This document shows, one piece after another, positions 24,990-32,652 of a stretch of DNA of 64,000 bases. The notes beneath the pieces are model-generated. The model was not told the origin of the DNA, ran no database searches, and saw only the letters and a program-made list of their open reading frames with translations. Positions within the stretch are counted from its first letter, which is position 1; every line of letters begins with the position of its first letter. The DNA lies in assembly GCA_040507005.1 (NCBI GenBank), contig JBEVVS010000036.1:4571-68570 (forward strand), read 5' to 3'. The position numbers and the translations under genes were made by a program. Source of the stretch: Thiodiazotropha sp040507005. Lineage in GTDB: Bacteria > Pseudomonadota > Gammaproteobacteria > Chromatiales > Chromatiaceae.

Positions 24990-25201
24990 GGTTTCCCCTC
25001 AACACTGTCAAAGCTTGTTTTTTGCCCCTGCCCATCAAATCAAGCGATGCATTTTAAGTGAAATGGAAGAAAATTACTTAATTTTAATTTCTTCTGTGAA
25101 TACGGTGCCTTAGATCCTGGCTATTCTGCTCAAGTTATTGAAATTAAAGCCGATAGAGTTCACATATCATGTTATTTTACAAAATTATATGACGAATTTA
25201 C

Positions 25202-25229
25202 TTGATATATAAGAAATCGCTTATATAAT
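25202..25229 (+). promoter_or_regulatory. Sigma-70-like promoter for the gene at 25273
   Basis: TTGATA (25202-25207) and TATAAT (25224-25229) are separated by 16 bp in an AT-rich stretch, 44 bp before the ATG of the next gene. Confidence 0.65.
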
Positions 25230-25272
25230 TTATCTAGTAATTATTGGGGTTTTTTGGGAAGATAGCCAGGCC

Positions 25273-26184
25273 ATGAGCAAGCTGTTTAAGGACTTCGAGA
25301 AAAGCAATCCAATGAATCAGGAGGTTTTACCCTTCAGGATCGACGGTGTCGAACAGCTTTCCACCCTGGCTCAGGACGAGTCCTGCAAGATCATCAAGCA
25401 GTACTTCGACTACCTGGAGTCGATGCTAGGTCGCAATCACAATGAAATTGACATTGTTCAGTTGCGCGAAATACTGACCGAAATTTCCAGTTTTATCCGC
25501 TCTGAAAAGACCCAGATCAAGGATGACGGCTACATGCGTATGCTCAACCGTCTGACCACGATCTATGCCAAAGGTATCCGCTTAGAGAACGACAAGGCCT
25601 TTACCGGGACCGCTGTCAATTTCGCCGATATCATGAATACCGTCAGCCAGTCCTACGCCGGCTACGATTATAGAGAGCCCGTTGGCCTGATGCTGCACTA
25701 CATGAACAGACTCTTCAACGAACGTGAAGAGAGCTGGCTTGAGGTGTATGAACACTTAATGGCCATGCCCGACTCCCACGTTCTGCAAATGCTCAAGGAG
25801 CAGCACCTGCAGGAGATCAAAAACTGGGTGGAAGAGGGAGTCGACAATCTGTTCGCGATCTGGGATGAACAACTGGATGTAATCTCCAATCTCAGCAACG
25901 AGATATATCTGCTGGACAAAGAGATTCTTGAAGTCAGCAAGCAGTTGCGAATGAACCGGCTTAGTGCGGCTGCTCCCAACATTATCTACCTTAGAGACGT
26001 CTATCTCCGCCAGGAGCTGGACAAATTGCGGCAAAATCGTCTGGAACTCGACGCGGCCCGGGATGGGAAACTCGAATTGGCCAACCTGCTGGATGAGAAC
26101 ATCCACGAGTTCGGGAATAGGCTGACCGAGATCAGACGCTGCACCCAGATTCAGCTTGTCTGGGACAAGGCTGCTGAAACCTGA
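25273..26184 (+). CDS. Uncharacterised cytoplasmic helical protein
   Basis: I do not recognise this 303-residue protein. It has no signal peptide or membrane segment and reads as helical and coiled-coil throughout, especially LSNEIYLLDKEILEVSKQLR and VYLRQELDKLRQNRLELDAARDGKLELANLL toward the C-terminus (about 205-280). It contains one cysteine pair region near residues 37 and 292. It has its own sigma-70-like promoter and is followed by a strong terminator, so it is a single-gene unit between amtB and tRNA-Met. It could be a structural or scaffold protein, but nothing in the sequence shows this. Confidence 0.6.
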   Translation: MSKLFKDFEKSNPMNQEVLPFRIDGVEQLSTLAQDESCKIIKQYFDYLESMLGRNHNEIDIVQLREILTEISSFIRSEKTQIKDDGYMRMLNRLTTIYAKGIRLENDKAFTGTAVNFADIMNTVSQSYAGYDYREPVGLMLHYMNRLFNEREESWLEVYEHLMAMPDSHVLQMLKEQHLQEIKNWVEEGVDNLFAIWDEQLDVISNLSNEIYLLDKEILEVSKQLRMNRLSAAAPNIIYLRDVYLRQELDKLRQNRLELDAARDGKLELANLLDENIHEFGNRLTEIRRCTQIQLVWDKAAET

Positions 26185-26215
26185 CCCAAAGCGACTGTCA
26201 GAGATACTTAGACTG

Positions 26216-26243
26216 AAAAGGCCTGACGAGTGTCAGGCCTTTT
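26216..26243. terminator. Bidirectional intrinsic terminator
   Basis: AAAAGGCCTGAC, loop GAGT, GTCAGGCCTTTT forms a perfect 12-bp stem with T-runs on both strands. It ends the orphan gene at 25273 and, in the other direction, the tRNA-Met transcript. Confidence 0.9.
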
Positions 26244-26249
26244 TGCATT

Positions 26250-26326
26250 TGGTAGCAAGGGGCAGATTCGAACTGCCGACCCCAGCATTATGAGTGCTGT
26301 GCTCTAACCAACTGAGCTACCTTGCC
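26250..26326 (-). tRNA. tRNA-Met (CAT anticodon)
   Basis: The 77-nt gene folds as a cloverleaf: acceptor GGCAAGG pairing CCTTGCT (with a G-T closing pair), D-arm TAGCTCAGTTGGTTAGAGCA, anticodon loop CTCATAA (anticodon CAT), T-loop GGCAGTTCGAATCTGCC, and an encoded CCA end. It resembles elongator tRNA-Met. A CAT anticodon can also belong to tRNA-Ile2 after lysidine modification or to initiator tRNA. The acceptor and anticodon stems favour the elongator. It lies 55 bp downstream of ychF in the same direction. Confidence 0.93.
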
Positions 26327-26380
26327 AGAAGCTGTTATGAAGGGCGTGGAATATACTGTTGCCATACTCCCCTGTCAATA

Positions 26381-27472
26381 TCAGACGTTGAAACGGAAGT
26401 GGATCACATCCCCATCCTTCACTACGTATTCCTTACCCTCAGAACGTAGCTTACCTGCTTCTCTGGCCCCCTGCTCCCCTTTGCAGTTGACAAAATCCTC
26501 ATAGGCCACCACTTCGGCGCGGATAAAGCCCCGTTCGAAATCGGTATGGATCACCCCCGCCGCCTGGGGTGCCGTGGCACTCTCAGGTATGGTCCAAGCC
26601 CTGACCTCTTTTTCGCCGGCGGTAAAGTAGGTTTCAAGACCCAACAAGGTGTAACCGGCCCTGACAACCCGGTTCAAACCCGGCTCATCCAGTCCCAAAT
26701 CAGCCAGAAACTCGCCCCGCTCGTCTTCGTCCAACTCCACAATCTCCGCCTCGATGGCAGCGCAAACAGGGACCACCTCCGCGCCTTCACTGGCCGCCAA
26801 TGCGGTTAATGCATCCAGATGGGGATTATCCTCAAAACCATCTTCCGCCACATTGGCAATGTAGAGTACCGGCTTGATGGTGAGCAGAAACAGATCCCGC
26901 AACTCCGCCCTTTCATCATCGTCCATGGCCATGCTGCGCACCGGTTTGGCACTGTTCAAATGATCCCGCACCCTCTCCAGCAAGGCCTTGCGCGCCAAGA
27001 CTTTCTTATCACCGGTCTTGGCCTGCCTGAGGCTCTTCTCCAGCGCCTTCTCCACCGATTCCAGATCGGCCAATCCCAGTTCGGTGTTGATGACTTCCAC
27101 ATCGCTGACCGGATCGACCCGGCCGGCCACATGCACCACGTCCCCATCCTCAAAACAGCGCACCACCTGCGCGATAGCATCGGTTTCACGGATATTGGCG
27201 AGAAATTTGTTCCCCAGCCCCTCCCCCTTGGAAGCCCCGGCGACCAGCCCGGCAATGTCCACGAATTGCATACTGGTGGGTATCACCGCCTGGGGATTGA
27301 CGATGGCGGCGATCACATCCAGGCGATGGTCGGGCAGGGGCACCACGCCCACATTGGGATCGATGGTGCAAAAGGGGTAGTTTTCCGCAGCAATAGTGGC
27401 CTTGGTCAAGGCATTGAACAGGGTTGATTTACCGACATTCGGCAGACCCACGATACCGCATTTGAATCCCAT
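26381..27472 (-). CDS. ychF: YchF/OLA1-family ATPase
   Basis: The 363-residue protein has an Obg-like P-loop GLPNVGKSTLFNALTKA, the DIAGLVAGASKGEGLGNKFL switch region, an NxxE motif in place of NKxD (hence ATP preference) and the C-terminal TGS-like domain ending EGKEYVVKDGDVIHFRFNV. YchF binds ribosomes and tempers oxidative stress responses. In many gammaproteobacteria pth precedes ychF, but here the upstream neighbour is a STAS-domain gene instead, so pth must lie elsewhere. Confidence 0.95.
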   Translation of the reverse strand: MGFKCGIVGLPNVGKSTLFNALTKATIAAENYPFCTIDPNVGVVPLPDHRLDVIAAIVNPQAVIPTSMQFVDIAGLVAGASKGEGLGNKFLANIRETDAIAQVVRCFEDGDVVHVAGRVDPVSDVEVINTELGLADLESVEKALEKSLRQAKTGDKKVLARKALLERVRDHLNSAKPVRSMAMDDDERAELRDLFLLTIKPVLYIANVAEDGFEDNPHLDALTALAASEGAEVVPVCAAIEAEIVELDEDERGEFLADLGLDEPGLNRVVRAGYTLLGLETYFTAGEKEVRAWTIPESATAPQAAGVIHTDFERGFIRAEVVAYEDFVNCKGEQGAREAGKLRSEGKEYVVKDGDVIHFRFNV

Positions 27473-27531
27473 CTAGAACGACCCCTGGAAAAAAGGGGCA
27501 AGCATACCGGAAAGGCGGGCTGATGCCAAAG

Positions 27532-27837
27532 CTACTGAATAACGAACAATTTACCGAAATTGGCTATTCGCAGCACATCCTGTACTGCCTCGTTACCGTT
27601 TTTAAGTATCACGCCATTGCTGCCGGCAGCACTGTGTTCGCGGAGTTGCAACAGCATACCCATGGCGGAGCTGTCCAGATATTCCGCATTGGTCAGATCA
27701 ACCACAAAGCTCTTCTCACCCTTTGGAAAGGCTTTATAGGCCTGCATGAACTCCTGATGGGTGGAAAAATCAAATCGACCGGAGATGACAATGGTCACGC
27801 TCTTTTCGTCAGGGGAAAGCTCACTGGATATGGACAT
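27532..27837 (-). CDS. STAS-domain protein (anti-anti-sigma-like)
   Basis: The 101-residue protein is a single STAS domain: VTIVISGRFDFSTHQEFMQAY, FVVDLTNAEYLDSSAMGMLLQLREH. The YLDSS motif (Ser56/Ser57) is the site phosphorylated by partner-switch kinases in SpoIIAA/RsbV-type proteins. No anti-sigma kinase or PP2C phosphatase is in the window. It is 56 bp downstream of a ParA-like gene in the same direction, and 59 bp before ychF, suggesting possible cotranscription with ParA. Confidence 0.9.
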   Translation of the reverse strand: MSISSELSPDEKSVTIVISGRFDFSTHQEFMQAYKAFPKGEKSFVVDLTNAEYLDSSAMGMLLQLREHSAAGSNGVILKNGNEAVQDVLRIANFGKLFVIQ

Positions 27838-27893
27838 GGTACCTCCTTATCACTTTATACATGTTCTAGATAGCGTCAAAATCAGGCCAAGCT

Positions 27894-28649
27894 TTACCCG
27901 GCATCGCGCTCGATCAATTCTGTGGCCAGGGCCTGAAACTCCTTCGCCGACTGACTGCCGGGCTTATACTCGAAGATGGTACGCCCGATACCAGGGCACT
28001 CGGCAATCACCGCTGCTTCCCGTATCGGGGTAGGGATCAACTGATCGGAAAAATGGCTCTCCAACTTGCGGGCAACCTCTTTACAGAGTCGCCTGCGGGG
28101 AAAGAAACGGTTCAAGGCAATCCAGGTACGCAGTGGCTTGTTCAAATAGGGTTCGAACTTCTTTAGGGTGAGCATCATCTTGGCCAGGCCATTCAACGAC
28201 ATGTGATCACCGCCCACCGGTATCACTGCTTCATCGGCGGCAAAGATTGCATTCGCCACCAGTAATCCTGACGATGGCGGACAATCGAACAGGACAAAGG
28301 CCTGATCATCCAACGCCCCATCCAATGCCTGTTTCAGCAGCTGGGCCCTCGATGCACCACCGTCATGCAGATGCTCGATCTCCTGCAGGTGCTCACCTGC
28401 AGGTATCAATGTCAGCATATCCCTGATGCCCTGTTTCACCGACGCGGGATCCTGCGCCTTGAGCATCACCTGATCGATCCCCTTCGCAGGTGCGCGAAAG
28501 ATGCCGTAACTGGAGGCCAGCTGCCCTTGGGGGTCCAGGTCGATCACGGTCACCCGATGACCGGCAAGGGCCAGGGCATGTCCCAAATTGGTGGTAATCG
28601 TGGTCTTTCCCACACCACCTTTTTGATTAATCAACGCAATACGTCGCAT
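27894..28649 (-). CDS. ParA-family (Soj/MinD-type) ATPase
   Basis: The 251-residue protein has the deviant Walker A KGGVGKTT (10-17), the IDLDPQGQLASSYG motif and the FDCPPSSGLLVANAI Walker B region. Such ATPases position plasmids, chromosomes, chemoreceptor arrays or other protein clusters. No parB gene follows; instead a STAS gene does. Chromosomal parA normally sits with parB near oriC, so this one is more likely to position some other cargo (inference). Upstream is a GTCCGCGCGGAC palindrome at 28685-28696. Confidence 0.88.
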   Translation of the reverse strand: MRRIALINQKGGVGKTTITTNLGHALALAGHRVTVIDLDPQGQLASSYGIFRAPAKGIDQVMLKAQDPASVKQGIRDMLTLIPAGEHLQEIEHLHDGGASRAQLLKQALDGALDDQAFVLFDCPPSSGLLVANAIFAADEAVIPVGGDHMSLNGLAKMMLTLKKFEPYLNKPLRTWIALNRFFPRRRLCKEVARKLESHFSDQLIPTPIREAAVIAECPGIGRTIFEYKPGSQSAKEFQALATELIERDAG

Positions 28650-28684
28650 GCCTGCCTGTCCATTAGGGATCGAGATCCTGCTTG

Positions 28685-28696
28685 GTCCGCGCGGAC
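28685..28696. repeat. 12-bp palindrome upstream of the ParA-like gene
   Basis: GTCCGCGCGGAC is a perfect palindrome 36 bp upstream of the ParA-like start. It might be an operator, but a GC-rich 12-mer can also occur by chance. Confidence 0.3.
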
Positions 28697-28914
28697 TCTA
28701 TACATCAGAGGTTCTTGATCTTTAAAGAAAAATACCAATATTAAAAAAACTATCGACAATCAAAACCAATTCTTTAGAAGCCCCTAGGCAATGTAATTTC
28801 AGGAACTGCATAGCGAAACACACAATTCATCGGCCCCAGGATGGGAACGACACCATATTTCTCAACCAAAACAGTCGATCCTCAGGTAAACTAGGAACTG
28901 TTACCGCCAAGATT

Positions 28915-29847
28915 ATGCCATTGAATTTGTTACTAACATTGTTGCTCCTCGTGAGTATGCTCGGAAGCGCACAGGCCGTCACCCTCGATCTGCCACCAGA
29001 GGGTGATGACGTCGTGGGCAAGATCTTCGTGCTGACCACCCGCTATGAGGAGACATTCTCCGATATCGCACGCATCTACGACATCGGTTATCGCCAGATG
29101 GTAGCGGCCAACCCCGAGGTGGACCCCTGGTTGCCGGGAGAAGGTTCGGAAGTCGTCATACCCCAACAGTACGTCCTGCCACCGGGTCCCCGCGAGGGCA
29201 TTGTCATCAACCTGGCGGAACTGCGCCTCTACTACTTTCCCAAAGATCGTCCCGTGGTCATCACCTACCCGATAGGAATAGGTCGTGAAGGGTGGAGCAC
29301 GCCAACCGGAGAGACCTCGGTTATCGGTAAAAAAAAGGACCCGAGCTGGACCGTTCCCAAATCGATCCTGAAAGAGCACGAAGAGGATGGAGATCCCCTG
29401 CCACCCATTGTGCCACCCGGGCCCGAGAATCCACTGGGAAATCGTGCCATCTACCTGGGTATGAATGGTTATCTGCTACACGGCACCAACAAGCCCTATG
29501 GCGTTGGCATGCGGGTCAGTCACGGTTGTATCCGTCTCTACCCTGAAAATGTCGAACAATTTTTTGAAGAGGTTGAAGTAGGCATTCCTGTCAGGATCAT
29601 CGATAAACCCTTTAAGGCCGGCTGGCTGAAGGGTGAGCTCTTCGTCCAGGTCCATCCTCCCCTGGTTGAGTATGTGGAGGAGCGAGGCAACAACTACACC
29701 GAACTGGTGAATGCGGTGGTCCGCAAGCTGGGTGAGGATCAGCGCAGACCGGATTGGGATCAGCTACACAGCTTCATTGAACAGAAGACCGGTATCCCCA
29801 TGCCCCTCTACCTATGGCTAGAGCATGCGGTCGCAGATGGCAATTAA
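28915..29847 (+). CDS. Periplasmic L,D-transpeptidase (YkuD/ErfK family) with LysM-like domain
   Basis: A signal peptide (about 1-22) is followed by a LysM-like module (VLTTRYEETFSDIARIYDIGYRQMVAANPEVDP) and a YkuD catalytic domain with the HGTNKPYGVGMRVSHGCIRLYPENVEQ signature, where Cys and His of SHGCIRL are catalytic. The length (310) and architecture fit E. coli ErfK/YbiS-type enzymes that attach lipoprotein Lpp to peptidoglycan or form 3-3 crosslinks. The convergent neighbour is an Lpp-like lipoprotein gene, which fits that role, though its C-terminal residue is also lysine (see there). Confidence 0.92.
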   Translation: MPLNLLLTLLLLVSMLGSAQAVTLDLPPEGDDVVGKIFVLTTRYEETFSDIARIYDIGYRQMVAANPEVDPWLPGEGSEVVIPQQYVLPPGPREGIVINLAELRLYYFPKDRPVVITYPIGIGREGWSTPTGETSVIGKKKDPSWTVPKSILKEHEEDGDPLPPIVPPGPENPLGNRAIYLGMNGYLLHGTNKPYGVGMRVSHGCIRLYPENVEQFFEEVEVGIPVRIIDKPFKAGWLKGELFVQVHPPLVEYVEERGNNYTELVNAVVRKLGEDQRRPDWDQLHSFIEQKTGIPMPLYLWLEHAVADGN

Positions 29848-29850
29848 AAA

Positions 29851-29883
29851 AAACCCCGACAGGCAATCAGCTTGTCGGGGTTT
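29851..29883 (+). terminator. Intrinsic terminator after the L,D-transpeptidase gene
   Basis: AAACCCCGACA and TGTCGGGGTTT form an 11-bp stem just after the stop codon. The loop is about 11 nt, and a short T-run follows. Confidence 0.8.
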
Positions 29884-29887
29884 CATT

Positions 29888-29908
29888 AAACCCATGTAAT
29901 ATGGGTTT
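29888..29908 (-). terminator. Hairpin after the Lpp-like gene
   Basis: AAACCCAT, loop GTAAT, ATGGGTTT lies 20 bp beyond the stop of the leftward lipoprotein gene. It is weaker than its neighbour and lacks a long T-run on the minus strand. Confidence 0.5.
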
Positions 29909-29928
29909 TAGTGTCGATCAGACAGGAC

Positions 29929-30198
29929 TTATTTAGCCATTGCCTTCTCTGACATGCGGCCACAACGCTCGCTACAAGCTTCAGCGGCATCTTTGGCCGA
30001 GTTAGCGGCCTTCAGCGCAGCATCAGCAGTACCTTGTGCGGTAGCAGCATCCAGCTGTGCCTCTTTGGCAGCTTTCATGGCAGCATCGGCTGCAGCCTGG
30101 GCGTTGGCGACGTCTTCTTGCAGACCGTTAGACGCACAACCTGCGAACAATCCGACAGTAAGAATCATTGCGGCGGTTTTCATGATGGTGGTTTTCAT
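29929..30198 (-). CDS. Lpp/OprI-like alanine-zipper lipoprotein
   Basis: The 89-residue precursor has a lipobox LFAGC (Cys21) followed by an Ala-rich heptad stretch (VANAQAAADAAMKAAKEAQLDA and onwards), as in Lpp and Pseudomonas OprI. The end is CSERCGRMSEKAMAK, with a C-terminal lysine as Lpp uses for covalent linkage to peptidoglycan. Two extra cysteines near the end are unusual for Lpp. It is convergent with an L,D-transpeptidase, the enzyme class that makes this linkage. A second start (MKTAAM, 30183) is possible. Confidence 0.85.
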   Translation of the reverse strand: MKTTIMKTAAMILTVGLFAGCASNGLQEDVANAQAAADAAMKAAKEAQLDAATAQGTADAALKAANSAKDAAEACSERCGRMSEKAMAK

Positions 30199-30236
30199 AA
30201 TTACTCTCGATCTCTCTACGAATTAATTATTACATT

Positions 30237-30253
30237 GTGTGTAAGCTACACAC
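30237..30253. repeat. Inverted repeat upstream of the Lpp-like gene
   Basis: GTGTGTA-AGC-TACACAC is a 7-bp inverted repeat with a 3-bp spacer, about 39 bp before the lipoprotein ATG, in the region where its promoter should lie. It could be an operator. Confidence 0.4.
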
Positions 30254-30545
30254 CCCTTCTACCTGGTCGTGCTGATGCAGAGCTTCCCAAATAGACCCTA
30301 GAATACACTGCAAGTCATGGCCTATTCGGGACTCACCTCCCTAAGGACCAGGTAACGAACAGTCCTTCCATGCCATAACCGAGGCAGAGGCATCACCTAA
30401 TACCCGTATGACAGTGGTGGTTACTGGCTCCCCATCTCGCTGCATCCACAAGATCCAGGTTTAGAGAGCAGCAGCATCTGGCACGAAAGCTTGAGCTAAA
30501 ATTCAAACAAATTCAATGGCAAGTTTCCAAATTTAAGAACTTTTT
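30254..30545. other. Intergenic region without recognisable gene
   Basis: Together with the upstream part this is a 347-bp gap between the Lpp-like gene and ggt, both leftward. I see no open frame of note. A small RNA cannot be excluded: GACTCACCTCCCTAAGGACCAGG at about 30329-30352 is unusually purine/pyrimidine-patterned, but no convincing fold was found. Confidence 0.3.
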
Positions 30546-32279
30546 TCAATTTTTTCCAACAAGTTCGCTGCCGGTTTCCTCTCTATTTTGAGAACTCGAC
30601 TTCTGTACACGGGAAAATCCCAACCCCCGGGGATCTGAGGCAGCCTCAATTTCACCCGTTTCTTTATCCCATAAAATCGCCTGCATGTTTCCATATGGGT
30701 TTTCGAGCGGCTTTAGATTATGGCCCATCCCAGTCAACGCCTGTTTGAGATCATCACTGAACGCACCCGGTTCGAATTGAATCACATCGGGAAGATATTG
30801 ATGGTGAAAACGGGGCCGTTCAACCCATTTCTTCGGTCCCTCCCCATCAGCCATCTCAAGAATACCCAATAACACCATGGTGATGATCCTGCTGCCACCG
30901 GGGGTACCCAGAATAGCCAGCCGCCGATCGTCTTCAACGAAGGTTGGGGTCATACTCGACAACATGCGTTTACCCCCGGCGATGGCATTCGCCTCCCCCC
31001 CAACCAATCCATACACATTGGGCACCCCGGGACTGGCGGAAAAATCATCCATTTCATCATTCAGCAACACCCCGGTACCCGGCACCACGAAACCGGAACC
31101 GAAGGGATAGTTGATACTGAGTGTCCCTGCCACCCGGTTTCCCTCTGCGTCGAGTATGGAGAAGTGGGTGGTATCGCTCCCCTCCTGCGTCTTGGTCAGG
31201 TTGCCCACACTCTGGCTGGCCCGGTGAAGCTGAATATCTCGAGCCAGGCCAGCCGCATACCAGGGATGGGTCAGTGCATCCACGGGAATATCGACATAAT
31301 CGGGGTCTCCCAGATAGTCGGCCCGATCCCGATAGGCTCGACGCATCGCCTCCACCAACAGATGGGTACGCAGGGGCTCCGCCTGGGCCTTAAGATCGAA
31401 TCCCTGCAGGATATTCAACATGGTCATCAATACTATGCCGCCGGAAGAGGGAGGCGCGGCACTGGTGATCGTCAATCCAGCATAACGACCGACAATGGGT
31501 TGCCGCTCCACCACCCGATAATCGGCAAGATCCTCAAGGCTCCAGATACCGCCCGCAGACCGGACTCCATCCACTAGGCGCTGGGCGACTTCCCCTTTGT
31601 AGAAACCATCGAATCCATGTTGAGCGATCATTTCAAGGGTGTCTGCCAAAGCGGGCTGTTTGATCAAGGCACCCGCTTGCGGCACCTCGCCCTGTTGCAG
31701 AAACTGTGCAGCGGAGGCAGGATGGGCACGCAACACAGCCAAACGCCACTGCGCCATCCTGCGGTAGTGGCTGTCGACCTTGAATCCATCCCGGGCCAAT
31801 CTGATCGCCGGCTGCAGCGACTCCCTAAGGGAGAGACGCCCATAGCGGCGAGACAAATGGACCAGGGCCGCGGGCTCACCGGGTATACCGGCCGCCAGTG
31901 CCCCATCGATGGATCGTTGCGGGACAACCTTTCCCCCTTGATCCAGATAGAGATCGCGATCGGCGGCCATGGGGGCTCTTTCGCGACCGTCCAACATGGT
32001 CTCGTAGCCATCACTGGCTCGATGCAATAACCAGAAACCACCTCCGCCGATACCTGAACTATAGGGTTCGACCACCGCCAATACCGCGCTCACTCCAACC
32101 GCCGCATCGAAGGCATTCCCCCCTGCCTCCAGCAGTTGCAGACCCGCGGCGGTCGCCTGGGGATGAGCGGTGGCGATGGCGGCAGATCCCGGTCCTTCAG
32201 CGGATGCCTGTTGTACACAGGTGAAGAAGAGAAAAATAAGGCTCCACAAGGGAGCCTTTTTAAATATGCTTGTCTGCAT
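30546..32279 (-). CDS. ggt: Gamma-glutamyltransferase precursor
   Basis: The 577-residue preproenzyme has a signal peptide (cleavage near QASA/EG at about 27) and GGT motifs: AIATAHPQATAAGLQLLEAGGNAFDAAV, GIGGGGFWLLH, the self-cleavage and catalytic threonine at Thr370 in SDTTHFSILDAEGN, and SSMTPTFVEDD. It autocleaves into two subunits in the periplasm and hydrolyses glutathione. The ATG at 32279 lies 11 bp after the ferredoxin stop and has no clear ribosome site. A terminator-like hairpin is embedded in codons 7-14 (see 32238-32258). Confidence 0.93.
   Translation of the reverse strand: MQTSIFKKAPLWSLIFLFFTCVQQASAEGPGSAAIATAHPQATAAGLQLLEAGGNAFDAAVGVSAVLAVVEPYSSGIGGGGFWLLHRASDGYETMLDGRERAPMAADRDLYLDQGGKVVPQRSIDGALAAGIPGEPAALVHLSRRYGRLSLRESLQPAIRLARDGFKVDSHYRRMAQWRLAVLRAHPASAAQFLQQGEVPQAGALIKQPALADTLEMIAQHGFDGFYKGEVAQRLVDGVRSAGGIWSLEDLADYRVVERQPIVGRYAGLTITSAAPPSSGGIVLMTMLNILQGFDLKAQAEPLRTHLLVEAMRRAYRDRADYLGDPDYVDIPVDALTHPWYAAGLARDIQLHRASQSVGNLTKTQEGSDTTHFSILDAEGNRVAGTLSINYPFGSGFVVPGTGVLLNDEMDDFSASPGVPNVYGLVGGEANAIAGGKRMLSSMTPTFVEDDRRLAILGTPGGSRIITMVLLGILEMADGEGPKKWVERPRFHHQYLPDVIQFEPGAFSDDLKQALTGMGHNLKPLENPYGNMQAILWDKETGEIEAASDPRGLGFSRVQKSSSQNREETGSELVGKN
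32238..32258 (-). terminator. Terminator-like hairpin inside the ggt signal-peptide codons
   Basis: On the minus strand AAGGCTCC, loop CTTGT, GGAGCCTT is followed by ATTTTTC. On the plus strand the same stem is followed by TTTTT. It lies about 20-40 bp inside the ggt frame, immediately downstream of the ferredoxin gene. It may end ferredoxin transcripts when ggt is not translated. Confidence 0.6.
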
Positions 32280-32290
32280 CGACCGGCTAA

Positions 32291-32545
32291 CTATTCGGAT
32301 TCGCCGGTAATCTTGAGATACTTGGCGTACAACTCCTCATAGCTCTCCTCATGATCGGGATCCTTTGGAATACAATCAACCGGGCAAACCTCGACACACT
32401 GGGAGGTATCGTAATGGCCGACACACTCGGTACAGAGATCGGCTTCGATCTCATAAATCTCATCGCCCTGAGTAATGGCACCATTTGGGCATTCTGGCTC
32501 ACAGACATCACAGTTGATGCATTCGTCGGTGATTATTAACGCCAT
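32291..32545 (-). CDS. Allochromatium-type 2[4Fe-4S] ferredoxin
   Basis: The 84-residue protein has two cluster motifs: CxxCxxCxxxCP (Cys9, 12, 15, 19) and CTEC followed by an eight-residue insertion (VGHYDTSQ) before Cys50, then CVEVCP. The insertion and the helical C-terminal extension (HEESYEELYAKYLKITGE) define the Alvin/YfhL-type ferredoxins with low-potential clusters. I start at the ATG 32545, which has AGGAG properly spaced; an in-frame ATG 18 bp upstream lacks it. It sits between coaD and ggt, all leftward, and carries electrons in the cytoplasm to unknown partners. Confidence 0.93.
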   Translation of the reverse strand: MALIITDECINCDVCEPECPNGAITQGDEIYEIEADLCTECVGHYDTSQCVEVCPVDCIPKDPDHEESYEELYAKYLKITGESE

Positions 32546-32605
32546 ATTTTTCTCTCCTAACAAAATCGCATGAATTGAATTCTATTCAAGAACCGTGAGT
32601 GCGGC

Positions 32606-32623
32606 ATCGATAAATTTATCGAT
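32606..32623. repeat. 18-bp perfect palindrome upstream of the ferredoxin gene
   Basis: ATCGATAAATTTATCGAT is a perfect palindrome about 60 bp before the ferredoxin start. Its place and symmetry suit an operator. A CCCTG/CAGGG hairpin at 32628-32644 lies beside it, closer to the coaD stop. Confidence 0.5.
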
Positions 32624-32652
32624 TCAACCCTGTATCATTCAGGGATTCCGTC

